Position numbers and translations under genes: made by a program. From NCBI GenBank assembly GCA_029237695.1, contig CM055265.1, forward strand, positions 118,993,078-119,057,077: 64,000 nucleotides of DNA, in the 5' to 3' direction. The notes under the pieces were generated by a model. That model was not told the origin of the DNA. It worked only from the letters and a program-made list of their open reading frames with translations, and did not search any database. Origin of the DNA: Conchocele bisecta (Eukaryota > Mollusca > Bivalvia > Lucinida > Thyasiridae). How positions within the stretch are numbered: the first letter of the stretch is position 1; each line of letters opens with the position of its first letter. Shown piece by piece: positions 53,771-64,000 of this stretch.

Positions 53771-54226
53771 ATGCGTGTCTGTGATTTTATCCTGGTTGCA
53801 TATAAAAAGGCCAAGATAAAATATTCTGTAACAGATTTATACCGTATTTCCCTCGGTGTTTGGATGTTTCTTGCTTTCAATTTTGTTCTCTGGCGGCTAT
53901 ACGGCACTGATCATGATCTACACTGCTTGCCAGATTCAGATAAAAGTTTGAGTATTCTCCTGTTTATTTTCTTGTGTTCTGTTGGACATGGTACACATGC
54001 ATTTCATTATGGTCAAGCACCTGTTTCCCATTACAAATCACCTTTGATCATGTTATTCTATACCCATTTATTTATTGGAAGTCACTCTGTACCATCCCCC
54101 ATTATTCATATTATTTTCGCCCAGTCCAAACACAAGCCGGCTTATTCATGTTCCATTGGTTCCTATCATGCTATTAGGTCATCTGGCAAACTCATGTGGG
54201 ACCTACTATACTTACTGTGTGGGTAG
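53771..54226 (+). CDS. 151-codon ORF of doubtful status
   Basis: Begins MRVCDFILVAYKKAKIKYSV and contains hydrophobic stretches (for example LSILLFIFLCSVGH) that could span a membrane. It lies in DNA that matches none of the repeats found, and is one of the longest ORFs not explained by a repeat. Another frame is also open across the middle, and no splice sites, motif or homologue could be recognised. At this length it is compatible with chance. Confidence 0.15.
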   Translation: MRVCDFILVAYKKAKIKYSVTDLYRISLGVWMFLAFNFVLWRLYGTDHDLHCLPDSDKSLSILLFIFLCSVGHGTHAFHYGQAPVSHYKSPLIMLFYTHLFIGSHSVPSPIIHIIFAQSKHKPAYSCSIGSYHAIRSSGKLMWDLLYLLCG

Positions 54227-54280
54227 ACGGCACGCATACGAGAACCACAACTATTGGACTTGGCTACCGGACTAAGATCA

Positions 54281-54479
54281 TTAATCCTCACTACGCGGGA
54301 GACGAAAATTGTCGTCTGCTGTTTTTTCATTTTTGCCTTAATTCTTAAAAAAACCTGTTTTGGCAGCACATACTGGAGACGATTCTCATGCGCTGTCAAA
54401 ACATGTTTTTATCCAGAAATATTGAAAATAAAACATTTCCAGCAGACGACAAAATTTAATTCAGCGTAGTAAGGGTTAA
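54281..54479. mobile_element. TTAA-2 variant, GTCTCC type
   Basis: TTAA plus TCCTCACTACGCGGG and CAGCGTAGTAAGGG plus TTAA. It keeps only one arm of the core (CTGGAGACGATTCTCATGCG), so the hairpin is half deleted. Confidence 0.78.
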
Positions 54480-54660
54480 CGCATCATTAAATTCGGAATA
54501 CACTGTTGTATGAAAATTTTAATATATTTTCTTTCTGATTTTTCTTATTTCTCAATGAAAGTACGTATATCTTGTAACCACTCATTTGAACAGTCATGTT
54601 GAGAGGGTTCAAATGGTGGCCACCGGGTTGGGTGAGGTGGGGTGGGTGGTGGGTTTAGGG
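54476..54660. mobile_element. TTAA-1, right end lost
   Basis: Starts at the shared TTAA with CGCATCATTAAATTCGG; TTATTTCTCAATGAAAG and a mismatched hairpin CATTTGAACAGTC/GAGGGTTCAAATGG. Confidence 0.65.
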
Positions 54661-54699
54661 AGGGGGGGTATTTGTGTGCCAACAGGCCACATTTTCTTG

Positions 54700-54800
54700 C
54701 CGTCTGATCTGGTTCTACGCTGGTTGCAGATATTGAGAAAAGTTCAATATTCCCTTTATACATCCGCAACCAGTGTAGATATGTGTCTATGCTGGTTGCT
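54700..54800. repeat. NR-1 fragments
   Basis: GTCTGATCTGGTTCTACGC and CAACCAGTGTAGATATG, facing each other around TTGAGAAAAGTTCAATATT. Confidence 0.45.
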
Positions 54801-54965
54801 CAGATATAGTGAATATTCCAATACACTGGGTAATTAGTGATGACTAACTGGCAAAGATAAACAGACCATTGTCTGCCTCTGTAGACAATAGAGAAAGTTG
54901 TGGTTGGCCAATTGTGTGGGCAGTGGACTGTTGGATACCTACCATCCAATGATTGATTGCAACTA

Positions 54966-55615
54966 TCAGCCCTTTCACCCCTAAATAACTGCATTGGATT
55001 TTGATATGTCAATTTTCCATCCAATCCAATTGTCACAAAATTATTTTCAGACTAGTCCATTTATGAAAAGGGGGTGGGTTTTCTTTCTGAAGAAATATGA
55101 AAATTACTTGCAAAAAGTGCAGATCCTGAAGTGACGGCTCGTCACGAGCCTGCTCTTCTGGATCTACACTGTTTGCAGACACCACTATAGAGGTCTGTAG
55201 TTTGGATATGCTAATTTTCCGACCAATCCAATCGTCACAAAATGATTTTCTGATTAGTCGTTTTATGAAAATGGGATGTTTTTGTTCTAAAAAAATATGA
55301 AAATTACTTGCAAAAAGTGCAGATCCTGAAGTGACGGCTCGTCACGAGCCTGCTCTTCTGGATCTACACTGTTTGCAGACATCACTATAGAGGTCTGTAG
55401 TTTTGATATGCTAATTTTCCGACCAATCCAATCGTCACAAAATGATTTTCTGATTAGTCGTTTTATGAAAATGGGATGTTTTTGTTCTAAAAAAATATGA
55501 AAATTACTTGCAAAAAGTGCACATCCTGATGACCCGGCTCGTTATGAGCCGGGTCATCTGGATCTGCACTGTTTGCAAACCCCACTGTAGCGAACTTTCG
55601 TGTTCAAGGGGTTAA
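54966..55615. mobile_element. TTAA-3 MITE with tandemly amplified interior
   Basis: TCAG plus CCCTTTCACCCCTAAATAAC at the left, GTGTTCAAGGGG plus TTAA at the right. The 200-bp interior, from GATATG at 55003, 55205 and 55405, occurs three times. The hairpin (GTGACGGCTCGTCACGAGCC) is identical in units one and two; unit three carries GATGACCCGGCTCGTT/GAGCCGGGTCATC. Confidence 0.88.
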
Positions 55616-55784
55616 TGGTCAAGTGTCATAAATATGCCGCAGAAACCCTGGGACTATGCTGGTGGTGAATGTCGTAACGTACTTGTTTGTCAACCAGGGG
55701 GACTAAATATGATATTGAATGTTATCAACCTTTTCAGAGTAGAAAGTGAATGTCACAAGGCGAGAAAAGTGCACGCCTGACCCG

Positions 55785-55860
55785 GGGTTGAAACCAGGAC
55801 GTCTGGTTTACTGTACCATCGTTCTAGTGGCAGTCTGAGCTAATCGGGCACAGATACACA
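55785..55860 (-). mobile_element. tRNA-like SINE head, fragment
   Basis: On the minus strand GCTCAGACTGCCACTAGAAC and ACGTCCTGGTTTCAACCCC, resembling A- and B-box-bearing heads. No tail was found. Confidence 0.4.
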
Positions 55861-55983
55861 GGTCCCTGAATACCTGATTTCATGAGACAGAAAATAATGG
55901 AAATATGATCTCTGAGGGTATATCAGTCACGGTCCCTGATTGGGTGCCAAATGTTCTGAATTTAGTATAATATCACAATTTTT

Positions 55984-56634
55984 TATGCCCCCTATGCAAT
56001 AGCAATGTGAGCATATTGCGTTGCTTTTGAGGTTCCGTACATCCGTCTGTACGTCCGTCCATGTAGATTTACGTCAAAAAGGTTGTAAGAGTTTCTCAAT
56101 TATTACAGTACCGCTGCCAGGATTGCTTCGATACTTGGACACTTGAATGACCTGAACATTTTCACACACTCGTGCCACCATTAACACGACCTTGACCTTT
56201 GTCACCTTTTAAATGTCACGGAAGCACTTAGCCATTTAAATGTTAATGTTGAAGAGTTTGTAAGAGTTTCTCCAACATGTAATATATTCAATATTAAGCA
56301 ACGGATTGCTTCGATACTTGGACACTTGAATCACCTGAACATTTGTCACTCACTCACACCAACATTACCACAACCTTGACCTTTGTTACCTTCAAATTAT
56401 AGCTGAAACACCATTTTGTTACATCGAAAAGTTTGTAACAGTTTCTCCAACATATATCTTCAATATTATGCGAAGCATTGCTTCAATACTTGGACACATG
56501 AATAACATGTACATTTGTTACACACTCACGCCACCATTAACACGACCTTGACCTTTGTCACCTGAAACACTTACCCATTTTGTTTTGTGGCTTTGCCTCG
56601 TTTCTTGTTCTTTTTCATGGCCAGGGGGCATAAC
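55984..56634. repeat. VN-3 element with three units of about 190 bp
   Basis: TATGCCCCCTATGCAATAGC at the left and GGCCAGGGGGCATA at the right; ACATCCGTCTGTACGTCCG early. Units share AGAGTTTCTCCAACAT, GATTGCTTCGATACTTGG and ACACGACCTTGACC. Confidence 0.75.
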
Positions 56635-56726
56635 ATGTTTTACAAACATAATCTCTAGTTCCACTTGCATTATTAGGTGGGAATTTAAAAGAAATACATG
56701 ATATTGTATTCATCTGACAACAATAT

Positions 56727-58275
56727 TTAGCTCGCCTGCACGAAGTGCATAAGAGCTACCCCCGGCGTCGTCGGCATCAGCATCGTCCACAAACTTAACA
56801 TTGGGTAAATGTCTTATAACTTCTGTTTCCTTTCATGGAACTCCTTGATATTTCAGACATGCATTCCTCAGATGACCCTCTATCATGCTGTAGCAAATCC
56901 ATGACCCACCATCCAACCCTTACCCCAAGGTCAAGGTCACAAACTTAGCACATTCATAAACTTAACATGGGGTAAATTTCTTATAACATCTGTTTCTTTT
57001 CATGCAACACCTTGATATTTCATACATGCATTCCTCAGATGACCCTCTATCATTCTGTAGCAAAGCCATGACCCACCACCCAACCCTTACCCCAAGTTCA
57101 AGGTCACAAACTTAGCATGTTCATAAACTTAACGTTGGGGTAAATGTTGTGTAACTTCTGTTTATTTACAGGGAATGCCTTCATATTTTATACATGCATT
57201 CATCTGCTGACCCTCTATCATGCTGTAGCAAATCCATGATCCACCACCCAACCCTTACCCCAAGGTCAAGGTCACAAACTTAGCACATTCATAAACTTAA
57301 CGTTGGGGTAAATGTTGTGTAACTTCTGTTTATTTACAGGGAATACCTTCAGATTTCATACATGCATTCATCTGATGAAACTCTATTGTTCTATAGCAAA
57401 TCCATGACCCACCTCCCACCCCTTTCCCCAAGGTCAAGGTCACAAACTTAGCACATTCATAAACTTAAAAATAACGTTGGGGTAAATGTCTTATAACATC
57501 TGTTTCCTTTCATGGAACGCCTTGATATTTCATACATTCATTCATCTGATGATACTCTATTGTGCTATAGCAAATCCATGACCCACCCCTTACCCCAAGG
57601 TCAAGGTCACAAACTTAGCACATTCATAAACTTAACGTTGGGGTAAATGTATTATAACATCTGTTTCCTTTCATGGAACGCCTTGATATTTCATACATGC
57701 ATTCCTCAGATGACCCTCTATCATGCTGTAGCAAATCCACAACCCACCACCCAACCCTTGCTCCAAGGTCAAGGTCACAAACTTAGCATGTTCATAAACT
57801 TAACGTTGTGGTAGATGTTGTGTAACTTCTGTTTCTTTACAGGGAACGCTTTGATATTTCATACATGCATTCATCTGATGATCCTCTATTGTGCTACAGC
57901 AAATCCATGACCCCCCCCACACCCCTTTCCCCAAGGTCACAAACTTAGCACATTCCTCATGTGAATAGCTATCATACTGTAGAAAATCACCAACTTAGTG
58001 CATTCATAAACTTAACGTTGGGTTAAATTTTGTTTTACTTCTGTTTTCAGGGAGCGCATTGATATTTCATACATGCATTCATCTTACTTAATATGCTATA
58101 TTATGCTATAGCAAACCCACAACCCACCTTGCACCTCTGACCCCAATGTCAAGGTCCACCGCATGCCCCTTAACCCAAGGTCAATTATATATAATATTCA
58201 TGTTTTTTATGCAACTGTGCCAAGTTTGAGTGAAGGCTGCCAACAGGCGAGCTTCGTTGTCTTCTGACAACTCTT
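56727..58275. repeat. VN-2 element with about eight units of 165 bp
   Basis: Opens TTAGCTCGCCTGCACGAAG and closes CAACAGGCGAGCTTCGTTG. Unit starts (AAACTTAAC) fall near 56796, 56964, 57126, 57295, 57465, 57628, 57796 and 58008; each has TTTCATACATGCATTC and CCAAGGTCAAGGTCACAAAC. TCTGACAACA at the left and TGTCTTCTGACAAC at the right hint at longer ends. Confidence 0.78.
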
Positions 58276-58308
58276 GTATGTCATAGAATGAGCAAGTATT
58301 CTATTGCT

Positions 58309-58557
58309 TTAACGCTTTTACCCGTAAGTAACTGGAATGGATTTTGATATGTTCATTTTGCAACCAATCCAATCGTCACAAAATGATTTTCAGACTAGTC
58401 CATTTATGAAAAGAGGGTCTTTTTCTGTTCAAAAATAAGAAAATTACTTTAAAAAAGTGCAGATCCTGATGAGACGGCTTGTCACGAGCCGGCTCATCTG
58501 GATCTACACATTTTGCCAATACCACTATATACAGGCCTGTGGGGTTGAACGAGTTAA
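58309..58557. mobile_element. TTAA-3 MITE, complete
   Basis: TTAA plus CGCTTTTACCCGTAAGTAAC and TGGGGTTGAACGAG plus TTAA; hairpin GACGGCTTGTCACGAGCC. Confidence 0.85.
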
Positions 58558-58682
58558 TTGAAGGAATGATCATGAGCAGTTACAATATCGTTTTCCATGA
58601 AAGCACCCGGACTTGATTATGTGCCGACAACAACAGCGCCATTCGATGGTATCATGCATGAAATTTCTCATCTGATAAAACT

Positions 58683-58883
58683 TTGTTAATTAGAATCTTG
58701 CATAATTACATACAACTCATGTTGAGCTTGAATTCAAAAACCTTGACATACAGTGATCACAGTGATGTCAGGTTATCCATTAGCTACAATAATTCGCCCC
58801 CGAAGTGTTATCTACGGCTACAATTTGACCCATTCAAAAAATGTGAGCAACCGAAGTGCATGCCCAAAACCTGTTGCATGTAG
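58683..58883 (+). other. 66-codon open frame, unassigned
   Basis: Reads MLIRILHNYIQLMLSLN and ends with a Cys-rich KCEQPKCMPKTCCM. TAGGTAAAA follows. No repeat match and no motif; insufficient for a gene call. Confidence 0.12.
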
Positions 58884-59809
58884 GTAAAATTTAATAAATT
58901 GTATATTTTAAACAAATAATCTTTGATGTAGAACTAGTAAATTGCCAAAAAACAGGGAAATCATTTTCCCATGGAAGCCATATTTTCTCTAGTTGTTTTT
59001 CAACATAATGAAATGAAGCTTTCAAATTTACAAGATATACATGTAAATGTCAGATAAACACCTTGACTCGGTAAAATAACCAATTTCTGCATATGTATGT
59101 TCTTTATTAATAATTTATTGATACAGCTTTGACAGTTTTATATCACTAACATATCAAACACGCCGGATAACCGATTGCAAAAAATCACTCTTCCATGCGT
59201 TACATTAAAGAGATTGGGTTAAATTGCTACCCTCGCGAGAGGTATGGAGCGGGATAGCAATTTTATTTCTAGTTATCCATGTATATGTGTATCTATAAAA
59301 CATTGGTTTCTTCTTTGAGATATAAACATCATTTTAACATATGTCACAGTGTATTCTTGTGTTAATTGATGTGGAATATCAGATTGCTAATTATTGCTTT
59401 GGCGCTCAGCCATGTCTACATGGTGTAATAACAAAAGCAGCGAGTAGAAGTAATGGTAGACATATGAAACAAACATCGCAGAAACTAACATCCTTGAAAG
59501 AAACATCTCTGAAATTAACACCGTCTGATGCCCGTATGTTGTAACGTACATGGAAACAGACATAACCACATGTTTTTCCTCTCATTCGCAGACTGGGTGT
59601 TGATTGCACATTGTTTCGTACATTATTCCATGTTCCTTGGAGAAATGTTTATTATTAAGTACTTGTTTGGAAATAATTGGTGTAATAATTGTGTAATATT
59701 CGTTATGTGACATGGAATATAATTGTTTTGTATGACGTCATGTGTTGTCATCTATTGTCTAAAATTGGACTCTGATTAGATGGCGTAGTTATGTAACTAT
59801 CATGCAATA

Positions 59810-60232
59810 ATTTCAGCACAAAAATATTTACACAATTCCCTAACATTTGATTGGCCCGTAGCAAGTCTCTGTCCAAAATTTATATCCCAGTAAACTCCCA
59901 CGCCAAACTACTTTCCATAACCGTGAGGCTCAGTTAAAATAATTCTTAAGAAAACGGAAAATAAACACATTTTCTTGTTGAATTTATTTCAAATGCTGGA
60001 ATTATAAGGAATGAATGGCCTTTTTGTGGAATTTATGGAGGTATAAACTTGGAAAAGTCGCGGGAATACTGGACGAAGGCCTTTCTTTTTGTGGAATTTA
60101 TCGGGGATATAAACTTGGAAAAGTCGCGGGAATACTGGACGAGGCCTTCCGACCTTCGTCCAGTATTCCCGCGACTTTTCCAAGTTTATACCCCGATAAA
60201 TTCCACAAAAAGGCCATTCATTCCTATAATAA
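59810..60232. mobile_element. FB-A foldback, extended copy
   Basis: Starts near CAGCACAAAAATATTTACAC; after TTATTTCAAATGCTGGAATT come two left arms (one interrupted) and one right arm of AAAAGTCGCGGGAATACTGG, tip GAGGCCTTCCGACCTTC, ending GGCCATTCATTCC. Confidence 0.8.
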
Positions 60233-60259
60233 ACCGAACATGATTTGTTAGGGTTAGGG

Positions 60260-60457
60260 TTAACACTTTCACCAATAATTAGTTGGACAGGAATCCATGT
60301 TGATTTTTAGATTATTGCGTTAATATTAATAAACAGGTGATTTGTAAAAAATAATATTTTTGCAAACCGTGCAGATCCTGATGAGCCGGCTCGTCACGAT
60401 TTGCACTGTTTGCCACAAACATAATTGGGATTATGATCTGTAGTTTTAAAAGGTTAA
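60260..60457. mobile_element. TTAA-3 MITE, decayed
   Basis: TTAACACTTTCACC and GTAGTTTTAAAAGG plus TTAA; hairpin reduced to GATGAGCCGGCTCGTCACG. GTTAGGGTTAGGG lies just left. Confidence 0.68.
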
Positions 60458-61140
60458 ACGGCCATTGCATTTTGGGAAATACAATTTTGCTGATTAAAAA
60501 TATGAATATCAAGTCTTCACTGAAATATATGTGTAATAAGTCGTTCGAACTATTACACACACCACAACAGTTCAGTTGAGTGGTCACAAACAAGTGGCTA
60601 AAAACCTAACAATAACACTTTCAAGGACAAATGAGACAAATAGGAACAATAATTTTCAGTACAATTTGCCGCTATAACAAGTTAATACATTTAGTGTAAA
60701 TCTAGGGTTCAGGGCATAGCGCTCCGCTGTGAATATGGTTTTGCATATAAATGATTTATTTTCGCAGGTGTCTGGTGTTGATTTCACATCCTTTGTTTAT
60801 ATGAAACAGATTTCATTGATGAAAAACACTTTCTTATTTGAAAAGAAATTTAATTTGTAAAGGGTTTCCATAAATTGCCGTGATTAGTAAAAGAGTCATA
60901 ATTGCAGCATAAATAACATTTGGTAAATTAGTTATAAACAATGTACATATTTCATGTAAATTTAATATATAATTTCTCCTACGTTTTGTCATATTATTTA
61001 GACATAATCCCGATTTGGTTAACATGTGAAGATACCATAAGGGTGTATTTATCAAATCTTAAGCTTCTCGTATTTAAAATTATCAGTAGCTAGTGTTTCA
61101 CATTAATTTGGGTGTAAACTTAAATTTGAAAAGAATAGAG
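60458..61140. other. No recognised element
   Basis: AT-rich DNA. A weak TTAA-1-like GAGTGGTCACAAAC lies near 60578. Confidence 0.35.
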
Positions 61141-61174
61141 ATTTGCGTGTGAACAGTGGCACATTTGTAAAAGT

Positions 61175-61505
61175 TTCTGGAGAAATGGGGATTATGATCT
61201 GTGCGACAAGTGTAGTCCATGATCAGACTGCACATCTGTGCAGTCTGATCATGGTCTACACTTGTCGTCATTCAGGGGGTGAAACGTCCGTCACGTTTCT
61301 ATCAGACAGTATACATAGTCTTAGATCCTTATCTGGCTGCAGGATAAGCCAACTTTTCTGGCTGTCATGCAGGGTCACTGGTAAGTCACTATATGTGACA
61401 GCCAGACAATTTGGGTTAGCTGCAAGAGCAAGAGTGTACGTGCTGGCAGATCAGGAACTTGACTGGTCAGAAATGTCATAAGCCCCATTGTTCCAGTTGC
61501 AATTG
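61175..61505. mobile_element. NR-1 element, near complete
   Basis: TTTCTGGAGAAATGGGG at the left, CCCCATTGTTCCAGTTGC at the right. Perfect core GTGTAGTCCATGATCAGACT/AGTCTGATCATGGTCTACAC with GCACATCTGTGC tip. A second small hairpin, GCTGTCATGCAGGGTCACTG, lies inside. Confidence 0.7.
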
Positions 61506-61924
61506 AAACTGCACTCATTATATTATGAAACAAAGGAAGGGTGTTATAAGTCAGAGGAGGGTTTGTATGATCCCCTACTGTCTGTTTCACAAAACCTGCC
61601 CAAATTTTATGGCCATATAAACAATGATAACATAATTTATTTTTGATAATATTAAATTTTATCAAAGTTTAAGAATGAGCCTTCTTTTTATTTCGTGAAA
61701 TTTGGTCAAATATTTTATTATGGAAAATGATGTGTCTATGGGAATTTAACATGTGAGAAAAGGAGGTGGAGGGGCTGGGGGAGGAACAAAAAAAAAGAAG
61801 AAAGAAAGCCAGTTTTGGCAGCACGAAGTGTGAGGTTGATGGTTACAGCACAATATACTTTCTTCGGGACATTACGAAAATAAAAACATGTTTCACTATT
61901 TTTGCCTGATTTTGTTTTCACATT

Positions 61925-62032
61925 GTGTCTTATTAATTTCTTAATAAAACATGATTTGACAACCCTTTAAAATCTTTCTTTTGAAAATGATTCTAAAGTT
62001 CTAAAAAGATGTATTCCGAATGGGCTTAGCCC
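61925..62032. mobile_element. TTAA-2 remnant, possibly fused to TTAA-1
   Basis: AATAAAACATGATTTGACA, a decayed hairpin with AAAATGATTCTAAAG, then AGATGTATTCCGAATGGG, a TTAA-1-type end. Confidence 0.5.
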
Positions 62033-62035
62033 TTA

Positions 62036-62221
62036 GAATGCTGGAAAAGAATTTTTTTATCTGCTGTTGTTTTTACATGTATGTCTTCTTTCTCAATAAA
62101 ATTTGATTTTGACATTACTTTAGATTTCCATTCTAAACTTCTGTCAAAGCTTATTTTTGATGAGAAAAATAGAAAATAAAACGACAGATGACAAAATTTA
62201 ATTTAGCATTTTATAGGTTAA
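62036..62221. mobile_element. TTAA-2 MITE, decayed
   Basis: TTAG plus CCCTTAGAATGCTGG and AGCATTTTATAGG plus TTAA; most of the hairpin has gone. Confidence 0.7.
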
Positions 62222-62247
62222 CATATTACTTGAACTCCAGGACACCT

Positions 62248-62577
62248 TCAGGGGCTCCAGATAAGTTTTGTATCTAAAGAGTATTATACCCCCAGATTTC
62301 AAATTCACTTTTTATTTTACTTTTACGAATTTATTTTCTTCCTTATTAAATAGGGAACAAATGATAAAATTTTTTTTTTTTTAAAAATTCACTTATTTGA
62401 GCTGCAAATGCTTTTTGCAGCTGAAGTATTAAAGTAACTTTCAACTTTATTACAATATTTTTACTACTAAATTTGAAAATCAATGTGTATTTTCACATTG
62501 CTGTGAGTATTTTGTAATCATCTGCTAAATTAAGTGCGTACAATACGCCAATACGCACGTTATCTGGAACTCTGCAC
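62248..62577. mobile_element. SC-3 element, inverted relative to 28.3 kb
   Basis: GGGCTCCAGATAAG at the left and GTTATCTGGAACTCTGC at the right; AGAGTATTATACCCCC and GAGCTGCAAATGC match the other copy. GCTGCAAATGCTTTTTGCAGC forms a hairpin. Confidence 0.65.
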
Positions 62578-62809
62578 ATTGCACCACTTTCGCATGTTGT
62601 GTCTTCAACTGCAGCCGTTTGAGACTGGATTGGCCTTTTAGTCTGTCACCGAGCGTGATTTTCTGACTTCGCCTTTAATTGAAATAATCGAAAATCCATG
62701 AATTTAATTTAAAAATTACCATTTCTTAGTTTTCCCCATAATATTGTGTAATGATTTTCCATCAACATAGCTGAACAGAGTACATCCACAAAAATCATTT
62801 CATTGTGAT

Positions 62810-63051
62810 TTAACTCTTTGCATGCTAGCGGCGAAAATATACGCCAAACGAATTAGGAGTATATGTTTTATTTCTCTGTAAATATGTCTTGGAATTTCAT
62901 TAGAATTGTGTCCGGAGGACACAATTCTAATGAAATTCCAAGACATATTCATGACATTTATAAGGAGAAATAAAAGAAAATATAATGAATTGTCATCTGC
63001 TATTGTTGAACTATTTATAGCCCACAAATTTCCCAGCATGCAAAGAGTTAA
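62810..63051. mobile_element. TTAA-4 MITE, complete
   Basis: TTAA plus CTCTTTGCATGCTAGCGG and CAGCATGCAAAGAG plus TTAA. Hairpin tip GTGTCC-GGA-GGACAC where the other copies have GAGTCC/GGACTC, a matched double change. Confidence 0.89.
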
Positions 63052-63326
63052 TGTAACATTTCCACCACCGATTACCAAGTTACTTTATAACATTTGCTAC
63101 CAGCTAGAATAGCCGAGGTCAGTGTTTTGTAGTTGTTGAGTCACACTACTGTCATTTCAACCATTGTTTTGTCTGTTTATTGGTATTGTGTGTCATTTAC
63201 TTATCCAGTATTAATGTTATTATTTTTCCGATCCTCAGTGGTCATTTCCTTTCCTGTCATTTTGGCCGTTGTTCACATTTTGCCTGTTTTTTTTTTGGTA
63301 GTGTGTATCCGAAGGTGTTTGTTTCA

Positions 63327-63547
63327 TTAACCCTTAGAGTGTGGGAACCGAAAATAGTCGTCTGCTGCTGTTGTGTCATATTTTGTCTCTTCTCTCAGTA
63401 AAACTATGGTTTGTCAGCATTTTAGAATCATTTCCATTGGAAATGATTCTAAAGTGCTGTCAAACCATGTTTTTGATGAGAAAAATGGAAAATTAAAAAT
63501 AAACAGCAGACGACAAATTTTAATTCAGCATTGTATTAAAGGGTTAA
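63327..63547. mobile_element. TTAA-2 variant
   Basis: TTAA plus CCCTTAGAGTGTGGG and AGCATTGTATTAAAGGG plus TTAA; hairpin AGAATCATTTCCATTGG and complement. Confidence 0.84.
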
Positions 63548-63636
63548 CTGTGACACAAATGAAAGAGTGCAATAAAACCACACTTGCAATGTATATTTAG
63601 CCCATTGTAGATGGGATAATATTAAAGTAGTATGTA

Positions 63637-63824
63637 ATTTGCTAAGGAAATTCCTATTTTCCTCATTTCTTCGCGAAAGTATATGTTGTCACCACTCATT
63701 AGAACCGTCTCACCGAGACGGTTCAAATGAGTGGTAACAACATATACTTTTATTGGGAAATAAATAAAATATTAGACTTTATGTCAAACACAAAACAGTG
63801 TATCCTTAGACTTTAATGGGTTAA
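63637..63824. mobile_element. TTAA-1 MITE, left end decayed
   Basis: TTCCTCATTTCTTCGCG leads into the hairpin CATTAGAACCGTCTCACC/GAGACGGTTCAAATG, then TGGGAAATAAAT and CTTTAATGGG plus TTAA. Confidence 0.75.
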
Positions 63825-64000
63825 TTGTAGTCTTGCTCATCTAATTCCCAGGACTGAAAATTAAATCTGTGTCTAATACTTCAGACTTAGAAGGTGTTTT
63901 CCATACAACCTGTAGTATGGGCAGACTTTTGAATATCTAATATCCCCACCCGAAGCTGTCTAATTCCTGCATCTGGGGATTTCTTTGCAGTCTACCGGTA

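Noticed and set aside
59989..60251. ORFs with EKSREYWT and FPRLFQVYTP peptides on both strands
   Set aside because: They are the two readings of the FB-A palindrome and occur at each FB-A copy.
60248..60263. TTAGGG-like repeats, possible interstitial telomere
   Set aside because: Only two units, ending in the TTAA of a MITE; too short to mean anything.

Overview
The window is non-coding DNA from a eukaryote. It is AT-rich, has no rRNA or confident tRNA gene, no ORF longer than about 154 codons, and no recognisable transposase, reverse transcriptase or conserved gene. The repeat content points to a bivalve mollusc. The best clues are a 2.4 kb element that opens GCTCACCTGA and closes AGGTGAGC...GGCCATCATGGCCCTC, retroposons ending in a GACCTTAGCTGTTG tail, and the GATCAGCCTG repeat, all of which I recall as typical of bivalve genomes. 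No database could be searched, so this is a strong guess at class level and no more.

The window is a dense mosaic of short non-autonomous mobile elements. Labels used here are my own. TTAA-1 to TTAA-5 are about 100-250 bp MITEs flanked by TTAA, with CCC...GGG (TTAA-4: CTC...GAG) ends, so piggyBac-like or Kolobok-like. CWG-1 and CWG-2 are MITEs flanked by a 3-bp CTG or CAG. TA-1 to TA-3 have CAGT... inverted ends and a TA target, so pogo/Tigger-like. SC-1 to SC-3 have CTCCAG-type ends. FB-A to FB-D are long foldbacks. NR-1 is the GATCAG repeat and NR-2 a small companion. VN-1 to VN-5 are 0.6-2.4 kb elements built of internal tandem units. SINE-1 to SINE-3 are tRNA-related retroposons, two with clear target-site duplications (13 bp and 11 bp).

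Layout: 1-9 kb holds TTAA, FB-A, CWG-1, the VN-1 array, NR-1, SC-1 and SC-2. 9-16 kb holds a SINE-2, a 0.42 kb segmental duplication, a minisatellite and a nested stack of pogo-like elements. 16-24 kb holds a P-like TIR element, a 21-bp-period array that inverts on itself, and a TTAA-MITE cluster. 24-34 kb holds VN-5, VN-4, TTAA-5 and FB-A. 34-41 kb holds SINE-1 inside TA-1, a SINE-3 split by CWG-1, CWG-2 inserted in a 40-bp tandem array, and a 97-bp perfect palindrome. 41-54 kb is rich in TTAA-2 and has a 76-bp perfect palindrome nested in one copy. 54-64 kb holds a tandemly amplified TTAA-3, VN-3 and VN-2 arrays, FB-A and another TTAA cluster.

Only four short stretches look possibly coding: 6828-6911, 11551-11667, 23806-23935 and 45241-45315. 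Three of these end at a good splice donor. None has a product I recognise. If a gene is present, most of the window would be intron or flank.

The most interesting signal is that several MITE families with unrelated termini carry the same internal module: a TTATTTCTC box facing a long hairpin whose centre is close to AGAATYGTCTC / GAGACRATTCT. Base changes in one arm are matched in the other arm of the same copy. Either the families swap a common hairpin cassette, or something acts on the hairpin itself.
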